A stretch of 64,000 bases of DNA from Wurfbainia villosa (GCA_025175895.1 CM045992.1:91616800-91680799); one strand, 5' to 3'. Shown: positions 1-12,600, counted from the stretch's first letter. Numbers and translations: made by a program. Notes: a model not told the origin generated them from the sequence alone.

Positions 1-319
1 AATCACCTCTAAGTCGGTCCTGCTCAACATACATAAAGTGTACTAGTGTAATTCTATGGTCAAGACAAACCAATACCAAATCACACTACAACCATACCAA
101 TGGTTTGTCCAAAGTCATCTAGGTTGTGAGCCTTTACTTATACTTTTCAAGGAACCGATAACATGATCTCCCGTGTGACACTACATACCATGTTATCTAC
201 AATGCAATGTATTAGACAATATGCATAATCATAAATATGCAAACAATGATCATGTGTTTCTTATTTCAAAAATGAAGATGTGCATACAAAAGATAGACTT
301 TTCAGTATACATCTCAATT
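1..319 (-). repeat. 3' LTR of copy A (partial)
   Basis: On the minus strand this is the first 319 bases of an alpha LTR, matching the start of the B and C LTRs (TATACTGAAAAGTCTA and the following block). The terminal TGTTGGGAT is mutated to AATTGAGAT here. The rest of the LTR lies left of the window. Confidence 0.88.
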
Positions 320-334
320 ATCTCCTACTTATAC
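320..334 (-). other. Polypurine tract of copy A
   Basis: The minus strand reads AAGTAGGAGATAAT directly before the 3' LTR, at the position where B has AAGTGGGAGAT. It is the plus-strand priming site for reverse transcription. One purine is replaced by T. Confidence 0.75.
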
Positions 335-352
335 TAAAAGACTATGTTGTCC

Positions 353-1676
353 TCATACTGCCATACATCTGATTCTCATTCCCTTCACATGCCTGTCAAA
401 AGCTCTCGCTAGAAAGGCCTTAGTGAAAGGATCTACTAGGGTATCCTCTGATGCAATCTAGGCGACAACATCTTCTACCTTATTTACGATCTCTCGTATC
501 AGGTGGTACTTGCGCTCTATGTGTTTACTTGCCTTATGGGCTCATGGTTCCTTCGAGTTTGCAACTGCACCACTGTTATCACAATAAATTGTGATAGTTC
601 TAGGCAAACCAGGAATCACATCCAAGTCCATCAAGAAGTTCCTGAGCCATACAGCTTCTTTGGCCGCCTCAGAGGCTGCCACATACTCAGCTTCCATGGT
701 AGAGTCCACCACGCATTTCTGCTTGACACTCCTCCATACAATGGCTCCACCTCCGAAAGTAAACACAAAACCTGAGGTAGACTTACTATTATCCCTATCT
801 GATTGGAAGTCAGAATTTGTGTATCCCACAGGGAGTAATTGGTCTGCCTAGTAAACTAGCATATAATCCCTAGTCCTTCTCAAGTACTTCAATATATGCT
901 TTACCGGAGTCCAATGTCCCTGTCCTGGATTACTCTGATATCTTCTAACCATTCCAACGACAAAGCAGATATCCGGTCTCGTACACAGCATAACATACAT
1001 GAGGCTTCCTACTGCCGAAGCATAAGGAACCGCCTTCATCTCCTCTATCTCCTCAGATATTCTAGGACACATCTCCTTAGATAAAGGAACTCCATGCCCG
1101 AAAGGTAGAAAACCCTTCTTGGAGTTTTGCATGCTAATCCGAGCCAAAATGGTATCTATGTATGAAGCTTGAGATATGCACAACATCCTTTTCCTACGAT
1201 GCCTTATAACCTTGATCCCAAAGATGTGTCCCACTTCTCCCAAGTCCTTCATATCAAACTGTTTGGACAACCATACCCTTACGTCCGATAACACCTTGAC
1301 CTTGTTGCCAATTAACAAAATGTCATCTACGTATAGTACAAGAAATACCACTACATTTCCGTCACATCTCTTGTATACACAAGACTCATCCAGACTTTGA
1401 ATAAATCCACAAGACTAGACTACCTCATCAAAGCTGATGTTCCAAGACCTCGAAGCTTGCTTCAATCCATAAATGGACCTATTAAGCTTGCACACAAGAT
1501 GCTTTTTGCCCTTTGCAATGAATCCCTCTGGGTGCTTCATATAGATGTTTTCCACAAGACTTTCATTAAAGAAAGCTGTCTTGACATCCATCTGTCATAT
1601 CTCATAATCCATATGAGCAGTAATGCATAAGAGAATCCGGATAGACTTAAGCATGGCTACCAGTATTCATTGCACT
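353..1676 (-). pseudogene. Copy A pol, RT and RNase H part (broken)
   Basis: The minus strand encodes the C-terminal half of copia Pol. The RT active-site box YVDD is visible in an open stretch at 848-1351, followed by the KDLGEVGHIFGIKV block. RNase H follows at 542-829 with the TSGFVF start, the AEYVAASEA segment and the YCDNSGA segment that carry its acidic catalytic residues. The natural stop is a TGA at 353-355. RT upstream of 1351 is recognisable by comparison with copies B and C (the GLKQASRSW and MDVKTAFLNG blocks) but is interrupted. A keeps a CAG codon near position 930 where B and C both have TAG. Confidence 0.85.
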
Positions 1677-2362
1677 TTACCAAGATACCACATCTTTATC
1701 TTGGATTGCCTCGTCATATGTCCAGGGATCAGGTTCATGTTCGCTAGGGACCAAATCAGAAGATTCTCCCAAGAACATGAATCTATCAGGTTGTCTAATA
1801 ACCCTCCCACTACGACGAGGTATCACCTGTGTATCCTCTGTGACACGCAGTGCAGTGACTTGTGGTATATCCTCTTGTACCGGTGGTACTGAAGAAGTGA
1901 CTTCCCCTTTCAATTCCTCCAGAACAATCTTACTCATGGGCTTGTGGTTCATCACATAGCCTTCCTTTAGAAATCTAGCATTCGTGCTAACGATCACCCT
2001 CTGATCTCTAGGACTATAAAACAAACCACCTTTCGTTCCTCTAGGATAGCCAACGAACATGCGCACTTCTGTACGAGGTTCCAACTTACCAGCATCTGCC
2101 TTCAGCACATGTGCTGGACTCCCCCAAATCCGAATGTCTTAGACTAGGCTTTCGCCTAGTCCACAATTCCGTGGGAGTAGAAGGCACTGATTTAGATGGT
2201 ACCAAGTTTAGAATATACACTACCATATCTAGAGTATATCCCCAGAACGAATCTGACAACTCAGAATAACTCATCATCGATCTAACCATCTCCATAAGAG
2301 TCCTATTCCTTCGCTCTGCTACACCATTCTGCTGGGGTGTGCTAGGCGTAGACAATTGGGAT
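1677..2362 (-). pseudogene. Copy A integrase C-terminal half and linker to RT (broken)
   Basis: Open stretches at 2086-2355 and 1677-2108 are in different frames, so at least one frameshift separates them. The first carries the end of the integrase core (TPQQNGVAERRNRTLMEMV), which includes the catalytic Glu region in intact relatives. The second carries the copia integrase C-terminal block (KLEPRTEVRMFVGYPRGTKG) and the linker that leads into RT (PDPWTYDEAIQDKD). The integrase sequence stops abruptly at 2362 at a solo LTR and resumes at 5449. Confidence 0.85.
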
Positions 2363-3235
2363 TGAAGGTTTTGCCCAGAAGCTCTGATACCAATTAAAGG
2401 GTTTTACTTATCAAGTCCATGAGGGGGAACTTCTCTTCCCACTTCACCTCGGTAGCTTGTCCATGGCGATCGCTTCGATGTCCCCGGATTAAAAAAAAAT
2501 TTAATCCTAGACAAAAGGGATTGTCCAAACCACCATGTCATCGTCGTGCTATTCGTTTAGAGAGGTCACTTGAACAAGCAAGTTGTTCAAGCGACTAACC
2601 TCTATTCTACGAGTAGCCGCGAAATAGACGATGTCCGGATCGCCGGTTTTTGTGTTTATGCTCGGGATCCAAGTATTATTTAGCCATTTACAGAAATATA
2701 ACATGCTTATATTTGAAAAACAAAAACAATCAAGGAACAAAAGAGAAAATAGAATAGATATACCTCTTGATCTTCTAATGTATGACCTTCCTCCTTTCGG
2801 ACGTCGTGTGGGCGACGATCTACCCAAAGTCGAAGCTCCTAGATCGCAAATCTTCCTTCCTTGCTCTTCCAAAGCAAGAGGAAGAATAGAAACAAGGTTT
2901 TTCTCCTCTCTAGAAACAACCAACAAGAACTAAAACTATCCTTGCCGCCGGCCAACTAGGTGAAGGAGAAGATGGTGGAAAACAACCAAGACACCAAGGG
3001 AAGTCCTATATCTTGTTTCCACCACCTAAGGAGAAGGAGAAGGGAGCTTTTGGGCACCGGCCAAGGCTGGAAAAGAGGCTAGAGAGGTACTGGACGTTGG
3101 CCAAAAGTGGAAGAAGAAGAGAAGAATACCTTCCTTATTTGGTGCCACCCTTGCCTCTAAACCCTAATCCTAATCCTATCTCAACTAGGATTTCTCTTTT
3201 TTGCCGCCCAAAAACCCTAGCTCTCATCAATTATT

Positions 3236-4354
3236 TGTTGGATCGATTTGAAACACTAGAGGAGGGGGGGGGTGAATAGCGTTAAAACTTTCTTTTTGTT
3301 CGTTTGTTTAAAAACCGAGTAGATAATTAATTTGCAGCGGAAAAGATAAGCAATAAAAAGAGAAGACAAATATTTTACTTGGTTCGTAGCCTTCGGCTAC
3401 TACTCCAAGGCCCTAGTGGTCCTTGACAACACACGGAGGGCAAAACACTAAACGAACTCCTCCTTGTTGGAGGTAGGAGTTAATCGATACAAGAAAGAAC
3501 AAAACTTGAGGTAGAGGGACACTCCCCCTCTCCTCGTTTACGATAAAAGCTCCGAAACAAGTAAATAAACAACTGATATAAAGCTAATACCGACGTACAA
3601 AAAATAAAGAAAATTAACTCTAGACGTCGGAGAAGAAAGACTTCATTGTCGGAGAGTTGTAGCTTTGCGGAGGCTTTTGGAAGCTTGGAATTGATGAAGA
3701 AACCCTAGGATTGACCCTCCTTTTATAGCCTTTGAGCCCCTTTTCGAGAGGAACCCTAGCCAATCACAATTGAGCACCAATCTCCTTGAAATGGGGTGAT
3801 AAGCCTTGACTCATCGAAGCTGATCATTGACCATCAGTCGACTGATGGCCATCATCAGTCGACTGATGGTAGCATCAATCGAATGCTAACCTCTGGCAGT
3901 CGACTGATTGATGGCAGTCGAGTCCTCCAAGCTGGCAGTCGACTGATGCTTGCTGCAAGTCAAAGTTAGCTCAACAAAAACATAATTTTGACGGTCGTCG
4001 ACTGTCCGATCTTGACCTAGACCATCTATAGGATGTCTTTGGTCGGATCTACTCTTAAGATCATCCCCGTAAAGAGGATATGACCTCACTTATGCTCGCA
4101 TACACGAGCTTACCTCGATACTTACGTGTTGCTTTTGCTTCCGGCCTTCCACTCGATTCCTTCAGCTCCCTCCGAAGTCGCTCGAGTGTCGCCCGATCAC
4201 CGCGGCTTCCTCCGGGTGTCGCTAGCCTTCAACTCTAGCTATAGCAATCTTCTGCACACTCGATTCAGCTCGTGAGATAACGACATGAGCTTAATTTTGT
4301 ATCGTTTGCTATAATCAAAACTCAGGTTTGACTTAGGTACCTACTGCACCAACA
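3236..4354 (-). mobile_element. Solo LTR of the gamma (SIRE-like) family
   Basis: The sequence starts TGTTGGATCG and ends GCACCAACA, an inverted-repeat LTR border. It is flanked by perfect TTATT duplications (3231-3235 and 4355-4359). It matches the solo LTR at 60920-61979 through the TTCACCCCCCTCTAG end, the CCAAGGCCCTA block and the CACTCGAGTGTCGCC region. Length is 1119 bases. It sits inside the solo alpha LTR, the deepest layer of the left nest. A TATA-like TATAAAAGG (minus strand) lies at about 3720-3730, and several CAGTCGACTG palindromes lie at 3834-3945. Confidence 0.93.
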
Positions 4355-4412
4355 TTATTCCACACCAACTCCCTTGACATCCTTTTATAGAGTTAGGGAT
4401 AAGTCATGAATT

Positions 4413-4545
4413 AATCTCCTCCATTGGTTCTAGGGATTAAATCTCAACCGTCGGATCTAGAGATTTAATCTCAACCATCGGATCTTAGAGATTTAATCTC
4501 TACCTATGGATCTTAGAGTTTTGTTTCTATCCATTGGATCTAAGC
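4413..4545 (-). repeat. 27-base tandem repeat in the solo alpha LTR
   Basis: About five degenerate copies of a 27-base unit (plus strand core AACCGTCGGATCTAGAGATT). It is the same minisatellite as in the other alpha LTRs, here more diverged. Confidence 0.8.
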
Positions 4546-5448
4546 ATCATGAGGTGTTAATAGGCTACATTAGGGAGCAAGAGGAGGAGTTGGATCTTGG
4601 CCACCCATGGATCAAGCCCACATAAAGTCCGATCCACTAATGATGATCCAATCCATTAAAGGATCATCATTGATCTACCTCACCAACCCCCATATGATAA
4701 TATGGGCTCCATATATTATTTGTACATTTTCTCCCCGTATTTAAGATCTCGAATGTCCGTCAATTAATTAATTTACTGACTATTAATTAATCAACATCTA
4801 ACTCCTTGAGTAGTACCACTCAATCTTTTCATCATGCCGGACCAAGTCCACCTGCAGGGTTTACATAATGAACCTTATGAGCTCCTCAAGGGGAAATCAT
4901 CATCCTAATATATAGGACACGGTTTCCTCCTATAATCAATGACACACCATATAAATAATATCATCTCCCAACTTACCAAGCCTATCGATTTAATCTATAA
5001 ATCTCGCCCATTGGTAAATCAAAGAGATGAGTACTAAGTATATGTGCCCGTTATTATATCGGGATTAAGAGCATGTACTAAATAACATCTGAGGTCCGAT
5101 TCGATTATGTAGTCAGCAATAAATTCAATCACCTCTAAGTCGGTCCTGTTCAATACACATAAAGTGCACTAGTGTGATTCTATGGTCAAGACAAACCAAC
5201 ACCAAATCACACTACAACCATTCTGATGATTTGTCCAAAGCCATCTCGGTTGTGAGCCTTGACTTATACTTTTCAAGGGACTGATAACATGATCTCCTAT
5301 GTGACTCCACACACCATGTTATCTACAATGTAAAGTATTAGACAATATTGCATACCCATAAAAATATGCAAACAATGATCATGTGATTCTTATTTCAAAA
5401 TAAAGATGTTCATAAAAAAAGATAGACTTTTCAGTATACATCCCTACA

Positions 5449-6250
5449 GGGATTGAATTTCAGCCTCTGATAAGTAATTTCTAAACTCTCCCAAGAGGTA
5501 CTCACCACCACGATCAGATCATAGTGCCTTGATACTTTTACCTTGATGTTTCTCCACATCAGCCTTAAATTCTTTGAACTTGTCAAAGCATTCAGACTTG
5601 CGGCGTATCAAGTAAATGTATCCATATCTCGAATAATCGTCTATAAAGGAGACGAAATATTCAAAACCACCTCTTGCCTGAATAGACATAGAACCACACA
5701 AATCAGAATGAACCAACTCCAACACATCTTTGCCTCTATACCCCTTGGCCTTAAAAGACCTCTTGGTCATTTTACCCTCCAAGCAAGATTCGCTGGTTGG
5801 GAAATCTTCCACCACTAATGAACCCAGAGGTCCATCAGCTATCAACCTTTGAATTCTACTTAGGTTAATATGACCTAGCCTTAGATACCAAAGATATGTT
5901 TGGTTCATCTTCAAAGGTTCTTTTCTCTTATTAGAATTAGACGATGAGTTATTTACTTCTATTTGCATTGTGGGAGCTTTTGGTTCAAGTGTATACAAAT
6001 TTTCTATCAATGCACTAGAACAGATAATCTCCCTATTCCTTTTTATAACAACTCTGTTATTAAAAGAAATAGAATATCCATCCATAAATAATTTAGAAAC
6101 CGAAATCAAATTCTTTCTAAATAAAGGTACATAAAGGCAATTTTCCAAAGTTTTATTCCTCTCGAAAGACAAATAAACATCTCCCACTGCAATAGCCGCC
6201 ACCTTCGTGGCATCGCCCAAGTAAATGATAATCTCCCCTTCAGCTAGTCG
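5449..6250 (-). pseudogene. Copy A GAG-pre-integrase and integrase N-terminal half (broken)
   Basis: An open stretch at 5519-6220 on the minus strand encodes the segment between protease and integrase. The zinc-binding HHCC region is visible but damaged: B reads WHLRLGH...CEHC, whereas A reads WYLRLGH...SESC, losing the first His and first Cys. The first two catalytic Asp blocks remain (HSDLCG and FIDDYSRYGYIYL). The sequence ends at 5449 at the solo alpha LTR, and the rest of the core lies beyond it at 2086-2362. Confidence 0.88.
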
Positions 6251-6881
6251 TCAGGTTTCTTGTAACCCCTGTAAAGTATTGTAGACATGATCAGTGGCTC
6301 CCTTATCTACACAACAAGTGCTGGTAGATAACATCGCTAAACATGTTTCAACTACTAGACCAAAGGATATACCTTTGTTCTGCTTCTGGTTAGGGCAGTC
6401 CTTCTTCCAATGTCTAGTCTGCTCGCAAGTGAAGCACTTGCCTTTCGGCTTCTTCACTCCTCCCTGAGATCCTCCCACCACCTTTGCTCCACCTTGTTTC
6501 TTCTTCTTCTTGCCTTTCGGCTTAGAAATAGAAAGCTTCTGAGTAACCATGGTCTGAGCCTGAGCAATCCCTTCTTCCACCTAGAGTTCTATCAGGAGCT
6601 CCGCCAACTAATACAACCTCTTATTCATGTTGTAATTCAAGCGAAACTACTCAAAACTCCTAGGTAGAGACTAGAGTATGATATCAACCTGGGTTTGCCC
6701 ATCGATCTCATCTCGAAGGACTTCTAGCTCATTCGCAGGCTTAGGAGGACACTCTTCGAAGAGTACATACTTGTACTCCTCAGCAGTTAAGACAATATCT
6801 AGATTCCTTTTTCCAATTAACATAATTATGTACAGTAAGTTTATTTTCCTTTAGTATCACAGCAAGTGGACTGAAAGTCAT
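6251..6881 (-). pseudogene. Copy A gag with 91-codon internal deletion, plus start of protease
   Basis: The start ATG is at 6881 (minus strand), aligned with the gag start of B. Gag builds the particle and binds element RNA. Relative to B, codons between the PPKP and NELEVL segments are missing, with exactly the same join as in copy C. The lysine-rich stretch and a CCHC zinc knuckle (CFTCEQTRHWKKDC) are intact. The protease motif that follows reads CVDKGATDHV, with Lys in place of the Thr of the usual DTG. A stop interrupts the frame near 6581. Confidence 0.85.
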
Positions 6882-7912
6882 TTTTGAAAAACCTAAGAAT
6901 CACATATATCAAAACTTTAGATTTCAAAAAATTATTGATTCCTCAAACAATAAAATTTTAAAATCAACCAACACCTCAAAACATCGAGAATATCATATGC
7001 CACGATCGTGTGGACGTATACAAATTCTACATTTGTAAGAGGAGGTTTTACCCATTAATTTTACTATCTTGTCAACCTAACTTTTTGACAAATAAAATTA
7101 ATAGTTGGTTTCTCTTCGGCCCTATATATAAAAGTAGTGACTCCGATGGGGAGGATGCTCCTATTTGCATCTAAGTGTTCACCATTACTCGATACCAAGG
7201 GAATTATCTCGGGTTATGTGTCTTCCAATGGGGAAGTACACACGCTCCTTAATAATTTCCTTTAACCATATTCGACCCTATGATCCACAAACAAACTCAT
7301 CCGATGGGGAGGAAGGCACTCAGAGCCAACGCACAAGTTTGTTTGCATCACATGTCAAATCGTAATGGAGGCCATGGGAATTTATAAAAATATCCCTCTC
7401 CCACTTAGTAATTTAAAATTGAGGAATTTTCTAGCCTACGACATGCATATCAAACAATAGCAATAAATATGAAAAAGAAATATTTTCCAACTATTATGGC
7501 TTTTGTCTCCAATATGCCTCCCGTCGTATCGCCATCTCGTCCGCTCCTCCCTACGCCATGTATAAGCCAACTGGAGATCCGAGCCGAGAATAATTATTCT
7601 AATTTACATCCATCGATCCTATACTCCACGAAGGAGTGTACATGAAATCTAGATCGAAAGCAAATTAAAATAAAATGAGTGGCTAAACAATGCCGTATCT
7701 AATTACAAAAATTAAATACTAGCCTTGTCAACCCCAAGGATTCAAATATTATACAATTACACACATACAATCACATACACATATGGCCATAATAGTTCGA
7801 TCTTATGCCTGCAACCAAAGAGTTAGCCTACACACATCCTACTATCATCCGGCACATACAATATATGATAAGTGCATACAATAATCGAATCCTAAACACA
7901 CAAAACCGAAAA
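6882..7912 (-). other. Untranslated leader of copy A
   Basis: About 1 kb between the primer binding site and the gag start, collinear with the leaders of B (10712-11751) and C (42546-43567). No coding signal is seen. Conservation of the leader in all three copies suggests packaging or dimerisation signals, which is inference. Confidence 0.7.
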
Positions 7913-7929
7913 CCGTGGCTCTGATACCA
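7913..7929 (-). other. Primer binding site of copy A
   Basis: The minus strand reads TGGTATCAGAGCCACGG two bases from the 5' LTR end. It is complementary to the 3' end of plant initiator methionine tRNA, as is usual for copia elements. Confidence 0.88.
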
Positions 7930-7931
7930 AT

Positions 7932-9897
7932 TGAAGGTAGGAAACTTCGCTGCCCACTTCAACTCGGTCGTTTGTTCATGGCGATCCCTTCTAGGTCCCC
8001 GGATAAAAAAATTTTATCCTTGACAAGGAGGGATTACCCAAGCTACCATTTCATCGTCGTGCTATTCAATTAGAGTAGTCACTTGAACAAACTTATTGTT
8101 CAAGCAACCAGCCTCTATTCTACGATTAGCCACGGAATAGACGATGTACGGATCGCCGACTTTTGTGTTTGTATTCGGGGTCCAAGTTAATTTAGCCACA
8201 TAATAAAACATACAACATGCATATAATTGAAAAACAATTATAAACATAATACAAAAGAACACTAATCAAAATAAACAAGATTATACCTCTTGTTATACCT
8301 CTTGATCTTCTATTGTATGTCCTTCCTCCTTTTGGACGTCGTGTGGGCGATGATCTTCCAAAAGTCGAAGCCTCCTAGATCACCAATCTTTCTTTCCTTG
8401 TTCACTCCGAACAAAGGAAGATCATAAAATAAAACTCTTCTCCTATCTAGAACCGACCATCAAGCTACCTTGCTTGGTGGTTGCCACCGGCCAAGGAGAT
8501 GAAGATAGAAGTTTAGGCGCCGGCCAAAAGCTCCAAGTGAAGAATCCCTAGCTCTTGTTTCCACTGGCCAAGGAGAAGAAGAGGAATAGGTTGAGCGCCG
8601 GCCAAGGTAGAGGGGAGAAAGATGGGCACCGACAACACCTTAGGAAGAAGAAAGAAGGCCCTCCAATTGTTGCCGCCCAAGCCACCTCCCAAACCCTAGC
8701 CACCCAACCAAAACCATAATCTTCCTAGGGTTTCTTGCTGCCCAAGCTAAAGAGATGCAAAACCCTAATCTCCTAAGCCATCATCTTGCCGCCCACCTTA
8801 AGCCTCCTTTTATAGAGTTAGGCTTAAGCCTTATTTTAATCTCCACCATCGGATCTAGGGATTTAATCTCAACCGTCGGATCTAGGGATTTAATCTCAAC
8901 CGTCGGATCTAGAGATTTAATCTCAATCATCGGATCTAGAGATTTAATCTCCATCGTCGGATCTAGAGTACCATTTTCCACCATTGGATCTAGGCTCCAT
9001 GAGGGTTTATTAGGCTACAATAGGGACCATGAGGAGGAGTTGGATCTTGGCCACCCAATGGATCAAGCCCACATAAAGTCCGATCCATTAATGATTATCC
9101 ATTCCACTAGAAGATTATCATTGATCTACCTCACTAACCCCCATAAGTTAATATGGGCTCCATATATTATTTATACATATATCTCCCCGTGTTTAAGATC
9201 TCGAATGTCCGTCGATTAATTAATTTACTGACAATTAATTAATCAACATCTAACTCCATGAGTAGTACCACTCAACCTTATCATCATGCCGGACCAAGTC
9301 CACCTGCAGGGTTTACATGATGAACCTTATGAGCTCCTCAAGGGGACATCATCATCCTAATATATAGGACACGGTTTCCTCCTATAATCAACGACACACC
9401 ATATAAATAATATCATTTCTCAACTTACCGAGCCTATCAATTTACTCTATAAATCTCGCCCATTGGTAAATCAAAGAAATAAATACTAAGTATATGTGTC
9501 CGTTATTATATCGGGATTAAGAGCATGTACACCATAATATTTGAGGTCCGATTCGATTATGTAGTCAGCAATAAATCGAATCACCTCTAAGTCGGTCCTT
9601 CTCAACACACACAAAGTGTACTAGTGTAATTCTATGGTCAAGACAAACCAATACCAAATCACACTTCAACCATACCAATGGTTTGTCCAAAGCCATCAAG
9701 GTTGTGATCCTTTACTTATACTTTACAAGGAACCGATAACATGATCTCCCGTGTGACACTACACACCATGTTATCTACAATGTAATGTATTAGACAATAT
9801 GCATAACCATAAATATGCAAATAATGATCATGTGTTTCTTATTTCAAAAATAAAGATGTTCATACAAAAGTTAGACTTTTCAGTATACATCCCAACA
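7932..9897 (-). repeat. 5' LTR of copy A
   Basis: Complete alpha LTR of 1966 bases on the minus strand, from TGAAGG (left) to CCCAACA (right). It contains the 27-base minisatellite, a minus-strand TATA-like element near 8811-8818 and a region rich in GCCGGC/GCCGCC blocks. Position 9898 onward is the remnant of B's 5' LTR. Confidence 0.92.
8836..8997 (-). repeat. 27-base tandem repeat in the 5' LTR of copy A
   Basis: About six units of a 27-base repeat (core CGTCGGATCTAGGGATTTAA). A multiple of three in length, it creates repetitive spurious reading frames on both strands. It lies just upstream of the TATA-like element in transcription order. Confidence 0.88.
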
Positions 9898-10694
9898 GAG
9901 AGATCCAAGTGCTAGGGTTTTTTGAGTTGGGCCGCAAGGCTTCTAGGGTTTTGGAGTTGTGTTAGGGTTTGGGATGGCAAACATTGGTTGCTCCTCCTAG
10001 GGTCGGCGACAACAAAGTTAGATACTTAGGTTTTGTTCTCCTTCTTCCTAACTTGGCCGACGACTTCTTCCCTCAAGATTTGGCCGGTGCTGCCACCACC
10101 TCTTCCTTTTCTTAGAGCCGGCGATTCCTTTCCATTGGAGAGGACCGGCACCAATTCCTTAATCCTCTCCTTGCCCGGCGGCAACAACAAGTTTGGTGGC
10201 TTGGTGGTCGGCGCTAGATAGGAGAAGAAGTGTTGAGTATTCTTCCCTTTGTTCGGAGCGAACAAGGAAGGGAAGAACGAGATCTAGGAAGTTTCGACTC
10301 TTGGAGGATCGTTGCCCACACAACGTTCAAGAGGAGGATAGGTCATACAATAGAAGACCAAGAGGTAAACAAGAGGTATAATTCTTGTTTAAGTTTCTTT
10401 CTTGTTCTATGCAATATGTATGTAATTGTATGTGGCTAATTTACTTGGACCCCGAAGATAAACACAAAAATCGGCGATCCGTACATCATCTATTCCGCAG
10501 CTAATCGAGGAAAAGAGTTAGGCTGCTTGAACAACAAGTTTGTTCAAGAGACCACTCGAATCAAATAGCACGATGATGGATCGGTTGCTTGGGTAATCTG
10601 TCTTCGTCAAGGATTTTTTTTAATCCGGGGTCATAGATAGGATCGCCATGCACAAGCGACCAAGTCAAAGAGGGAAGCAAAGCTACGACCTTCA
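9898..10694 (+). repeat. 5' LTR of copy B, 3' portion
   Basis: Starts GAGAGATCCAAGTGCTAGGG and is collinear with the 3' LTR of B from about 16684 to 17491. Ends ACCTTCA. The upstream portion is missing from the window because copy A sits at this point. Confidence 0.9.
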
Positions 10695-10696
10695 AG

Positions 10697-10709
10697 TGGT
10701 AATAGAGCC
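10697..10709 (+). other. Primer binding site of copy B (two substitutions)
   Basis: TGGTAATAGAGCC, three bases after the LTR end. It corresponds to TGGTATCAGAGCC in A and C with two changes, so priming by initiator Met tRNA would be weakened. Confidence 0.82.
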
Positions 10710-11751
10710 ACGATTTCCGATTTTCTGTGTTTAGGATTCGGTTACTTTTATGCACTTATCATATATTATATGTGCCGGATAATAGTAGGATGTGCGTAGG
10801 CTAACTTTTTGGTTGCAGGCATAAGATCCAACTATTATGGCCATATGTGTGTGTATGTGATTGGATGTGTGTAATTGTAATATTATTTGAATCCTCGGGG
10901 TTGATGAGGCTAGTATTTAATTTTTGTAATTAAGTACGGTTTTGTTTAGCCACTCTTTTATTTTAGTTTACTTTTGATCTAGATTTCATGTACACTCCTT
11001 TGTGGAGTATAGGATCGATGGATGTAAATTAAAATAATTATTCTCGGCTCGAATCTCCGGATGGCTTGTACATGGTATATGGAGGAGCGGACGAGATGAC
11101 AACACGATGGGAGGCATATCGGAAAACAAAAGTCATAATAGTTGGAAAATATTTTTTTCATATTTATTGCTTCTTGTTTGATATGCATGTTGTGTGCTAG
11201 GAAAATTCCTCATTTTAAATTACTAAGTGGGAGAGGGATATTTTTTTAAAATTCCCATGGCCTCCATTATAATTTGACATGTGATGCAAACAAACTTGCG
11301 CATCGGCTCTGAGTACCTTCCTCCCCATCGGATGAGTTTGTTTTGCAGATCACATGGTCAAATATGGTTATAGGAAATTATTTAGGAGCGTGTGTACTTC
11401 TCCATCGAAAGACACATAATCCGAGATAATTGCCTTAGTATCGGGTAATTGTGAACACTTAGATGCAAATAGAAGTATCCTCCCCATCGAAGTCACTACT
11501 TTTATTTGTAGGGCCGAAGAGGAACCAAATATTAATTTTATTTGTCAAAAAGTAAGGTTGACAGGATAATAAAATTAATGGGTAAAACCTCCTCTTACAA
11601 ATGTAGAATTCATATACGTCTACACTATCGTGGCATACAATATTCTCGGTGTTTTGAGGTGTTAGTTGATTTTAAAATTTTATTGTTTGAGGAATCAATA
11701 AATTTTTGAAATCTAATGTTTTGATCTTTGCGATTCTTAGGTTTTTCAAAA
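10710..11751 (+). other. Untranslated leader of copy B
   Basis: About 1.04 kb with no supported gene, collinear with the leaders of A and C. The short open frames here are not conserved as proteins between copies. Confidence 0.7.
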
Positions 11752-12600
11752 ATGACTTTCAACCCACTTGCTGTGATACTAAAGGAAAATAAACTTACTG
11801 GACCCAATTATATTGATTGGAAAAGGAATCTAGATATTGTCTTGACTGCTGAGGAGTACAAGTATGTACTCTTCGAAGAGTGTCCTCCTAAGCCAACAGA
11901 TGATTCTGGGGAAAAGGAGAAAGAGAGTTATAAAAAGTGGATTAAGGCTGATGAGATGGCGCGGTGTTACATTTTGGCTTATATGTCAAATGTATTGCAA
12001 CATCAGCATCAAGCCATGCCCACTGCTTATGACATGAAGCTCAATCTCAAGGAACTTTTTGGACACCAGAATTGGGATGCTAGGAAGGAAGCCATGAGGA
12101 ACTTGATGACAACCACCATGGTTGAGGGAACACCCGTGAGGGATCATGTTCTCAAGTTGATGGCTCATTTGAATGAGCTGGAAGTCCTTAGAGCTGAGAT
12201 TGATGGGGAAACCCAGGTCGATATCATTCTCCAATGTCTACCTAGGAGTTTTGAGCAGTTTTGCCCGAACTACAACATGAACAAGAGGTTGTATTCATTG
12301 ACGGAGCTTCTGACAGAACTCCAGGCAGCAGAGGGACTTTTTCGTCAGAGTGCTCAGGCTCAGGACATGGTTGCTCAGAAGGTTTCTACTTCTAAGCCGA
12401 AAGGCAAGAAGAAGAAGAAACAAGGTGGAGCAAAGGTGGCGGGAGGATCTCAGGGAGGAGTGAAGAAGCTGAAAGGCAAGTACTTCACTTGCAAGCAAAT
12501 TGGACATTGGAAGGACTGCCCTAACCGGAAGCAGAACAAAGGTATATCCTTTGGTTTAGTCATTGAAACATGTTTAGCGGTGTTATCTACTGGCACCTAG
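11752..12600 (+). pseudogene. Copy B gag (full-length type, ends at a premature stop)
   Basis: The start is the ATG at 11752 (MTFNPLAVILKENK), chosen because A has its start at the same place; an upstream in-frame ATG at 11728 has no counterpart in C. The product is the copia Gag, which forms cytoplasmic virus-like particles around element RNA. It has the LTGPNYIDWKRNLDIVL block, then the central region absent from A and C (codons from about 11895 to 12171), the LPRSFEQF block, a lysine-rich stretch and a zinc knuckle near 12484-12520. The knuckle is damaged: the first Cys is Tyr (YFTC) and one residue is missing before the last Cys. The TAG at 12598-12600 replaces a Trp codon of C, so gag originally ran on into pol. 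Confidence 0.88.

Larger units (their letters stand above)
2363..5448 (-). mobile_element. Solo LTR of the alpha family inside copy A integrase
   Basis: A complete alpha LTR on the minus strand runs from TGAAGG at the left to CCCTACA at the right. It is flanked by a perfect GGGAT duplication (2358-2362 and 5449-5453). No internal region is present, so it is a solo LTR left by recombination between the two LTRs of an inserted element. Without the nested gamma LTR it is about 1.96 kb. Its end carries an extra primer-binding-site-like stretch, as in copy C. Confidence 0.92.
1..9897 (-). mobile_element. Alpha-family Ty1/copia retrotransposon, copy A (3' LTR cut by window edge)
   Basis: This is a copia element read on the minus strand. 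From right to left it has a 5' LTR (7932-9897), primer binding site, leader, gag, protease start, integrase, RT, RNase H, polypurine tract and the first 319 bases of a 3' LTR. A solo alpha LTR with GGGAT duplications interrupts integrase. The right end (CCCAACA, position 9897) meets alpha LTR sequence of the opposite strand, consistent with A having inserted into the 5' LTR of copy B at a GAGAG site. The matching left flank lies outside the window. Coding parts carry frameshifts, stops and a gag deletion, so A is not autonomous. Confidence 0.9.

Noticed and set aside
7932..10694. Head-to-head alpha LTRs, which could be read as one large inverted repeat or palindromic element
   Set aside because: The two LTRs belong to complete, oppositely oriented elements A and B. 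The join at 9897/9898 is an LTR border of A against an interior point of B's LTR, as expected for nested insertion.
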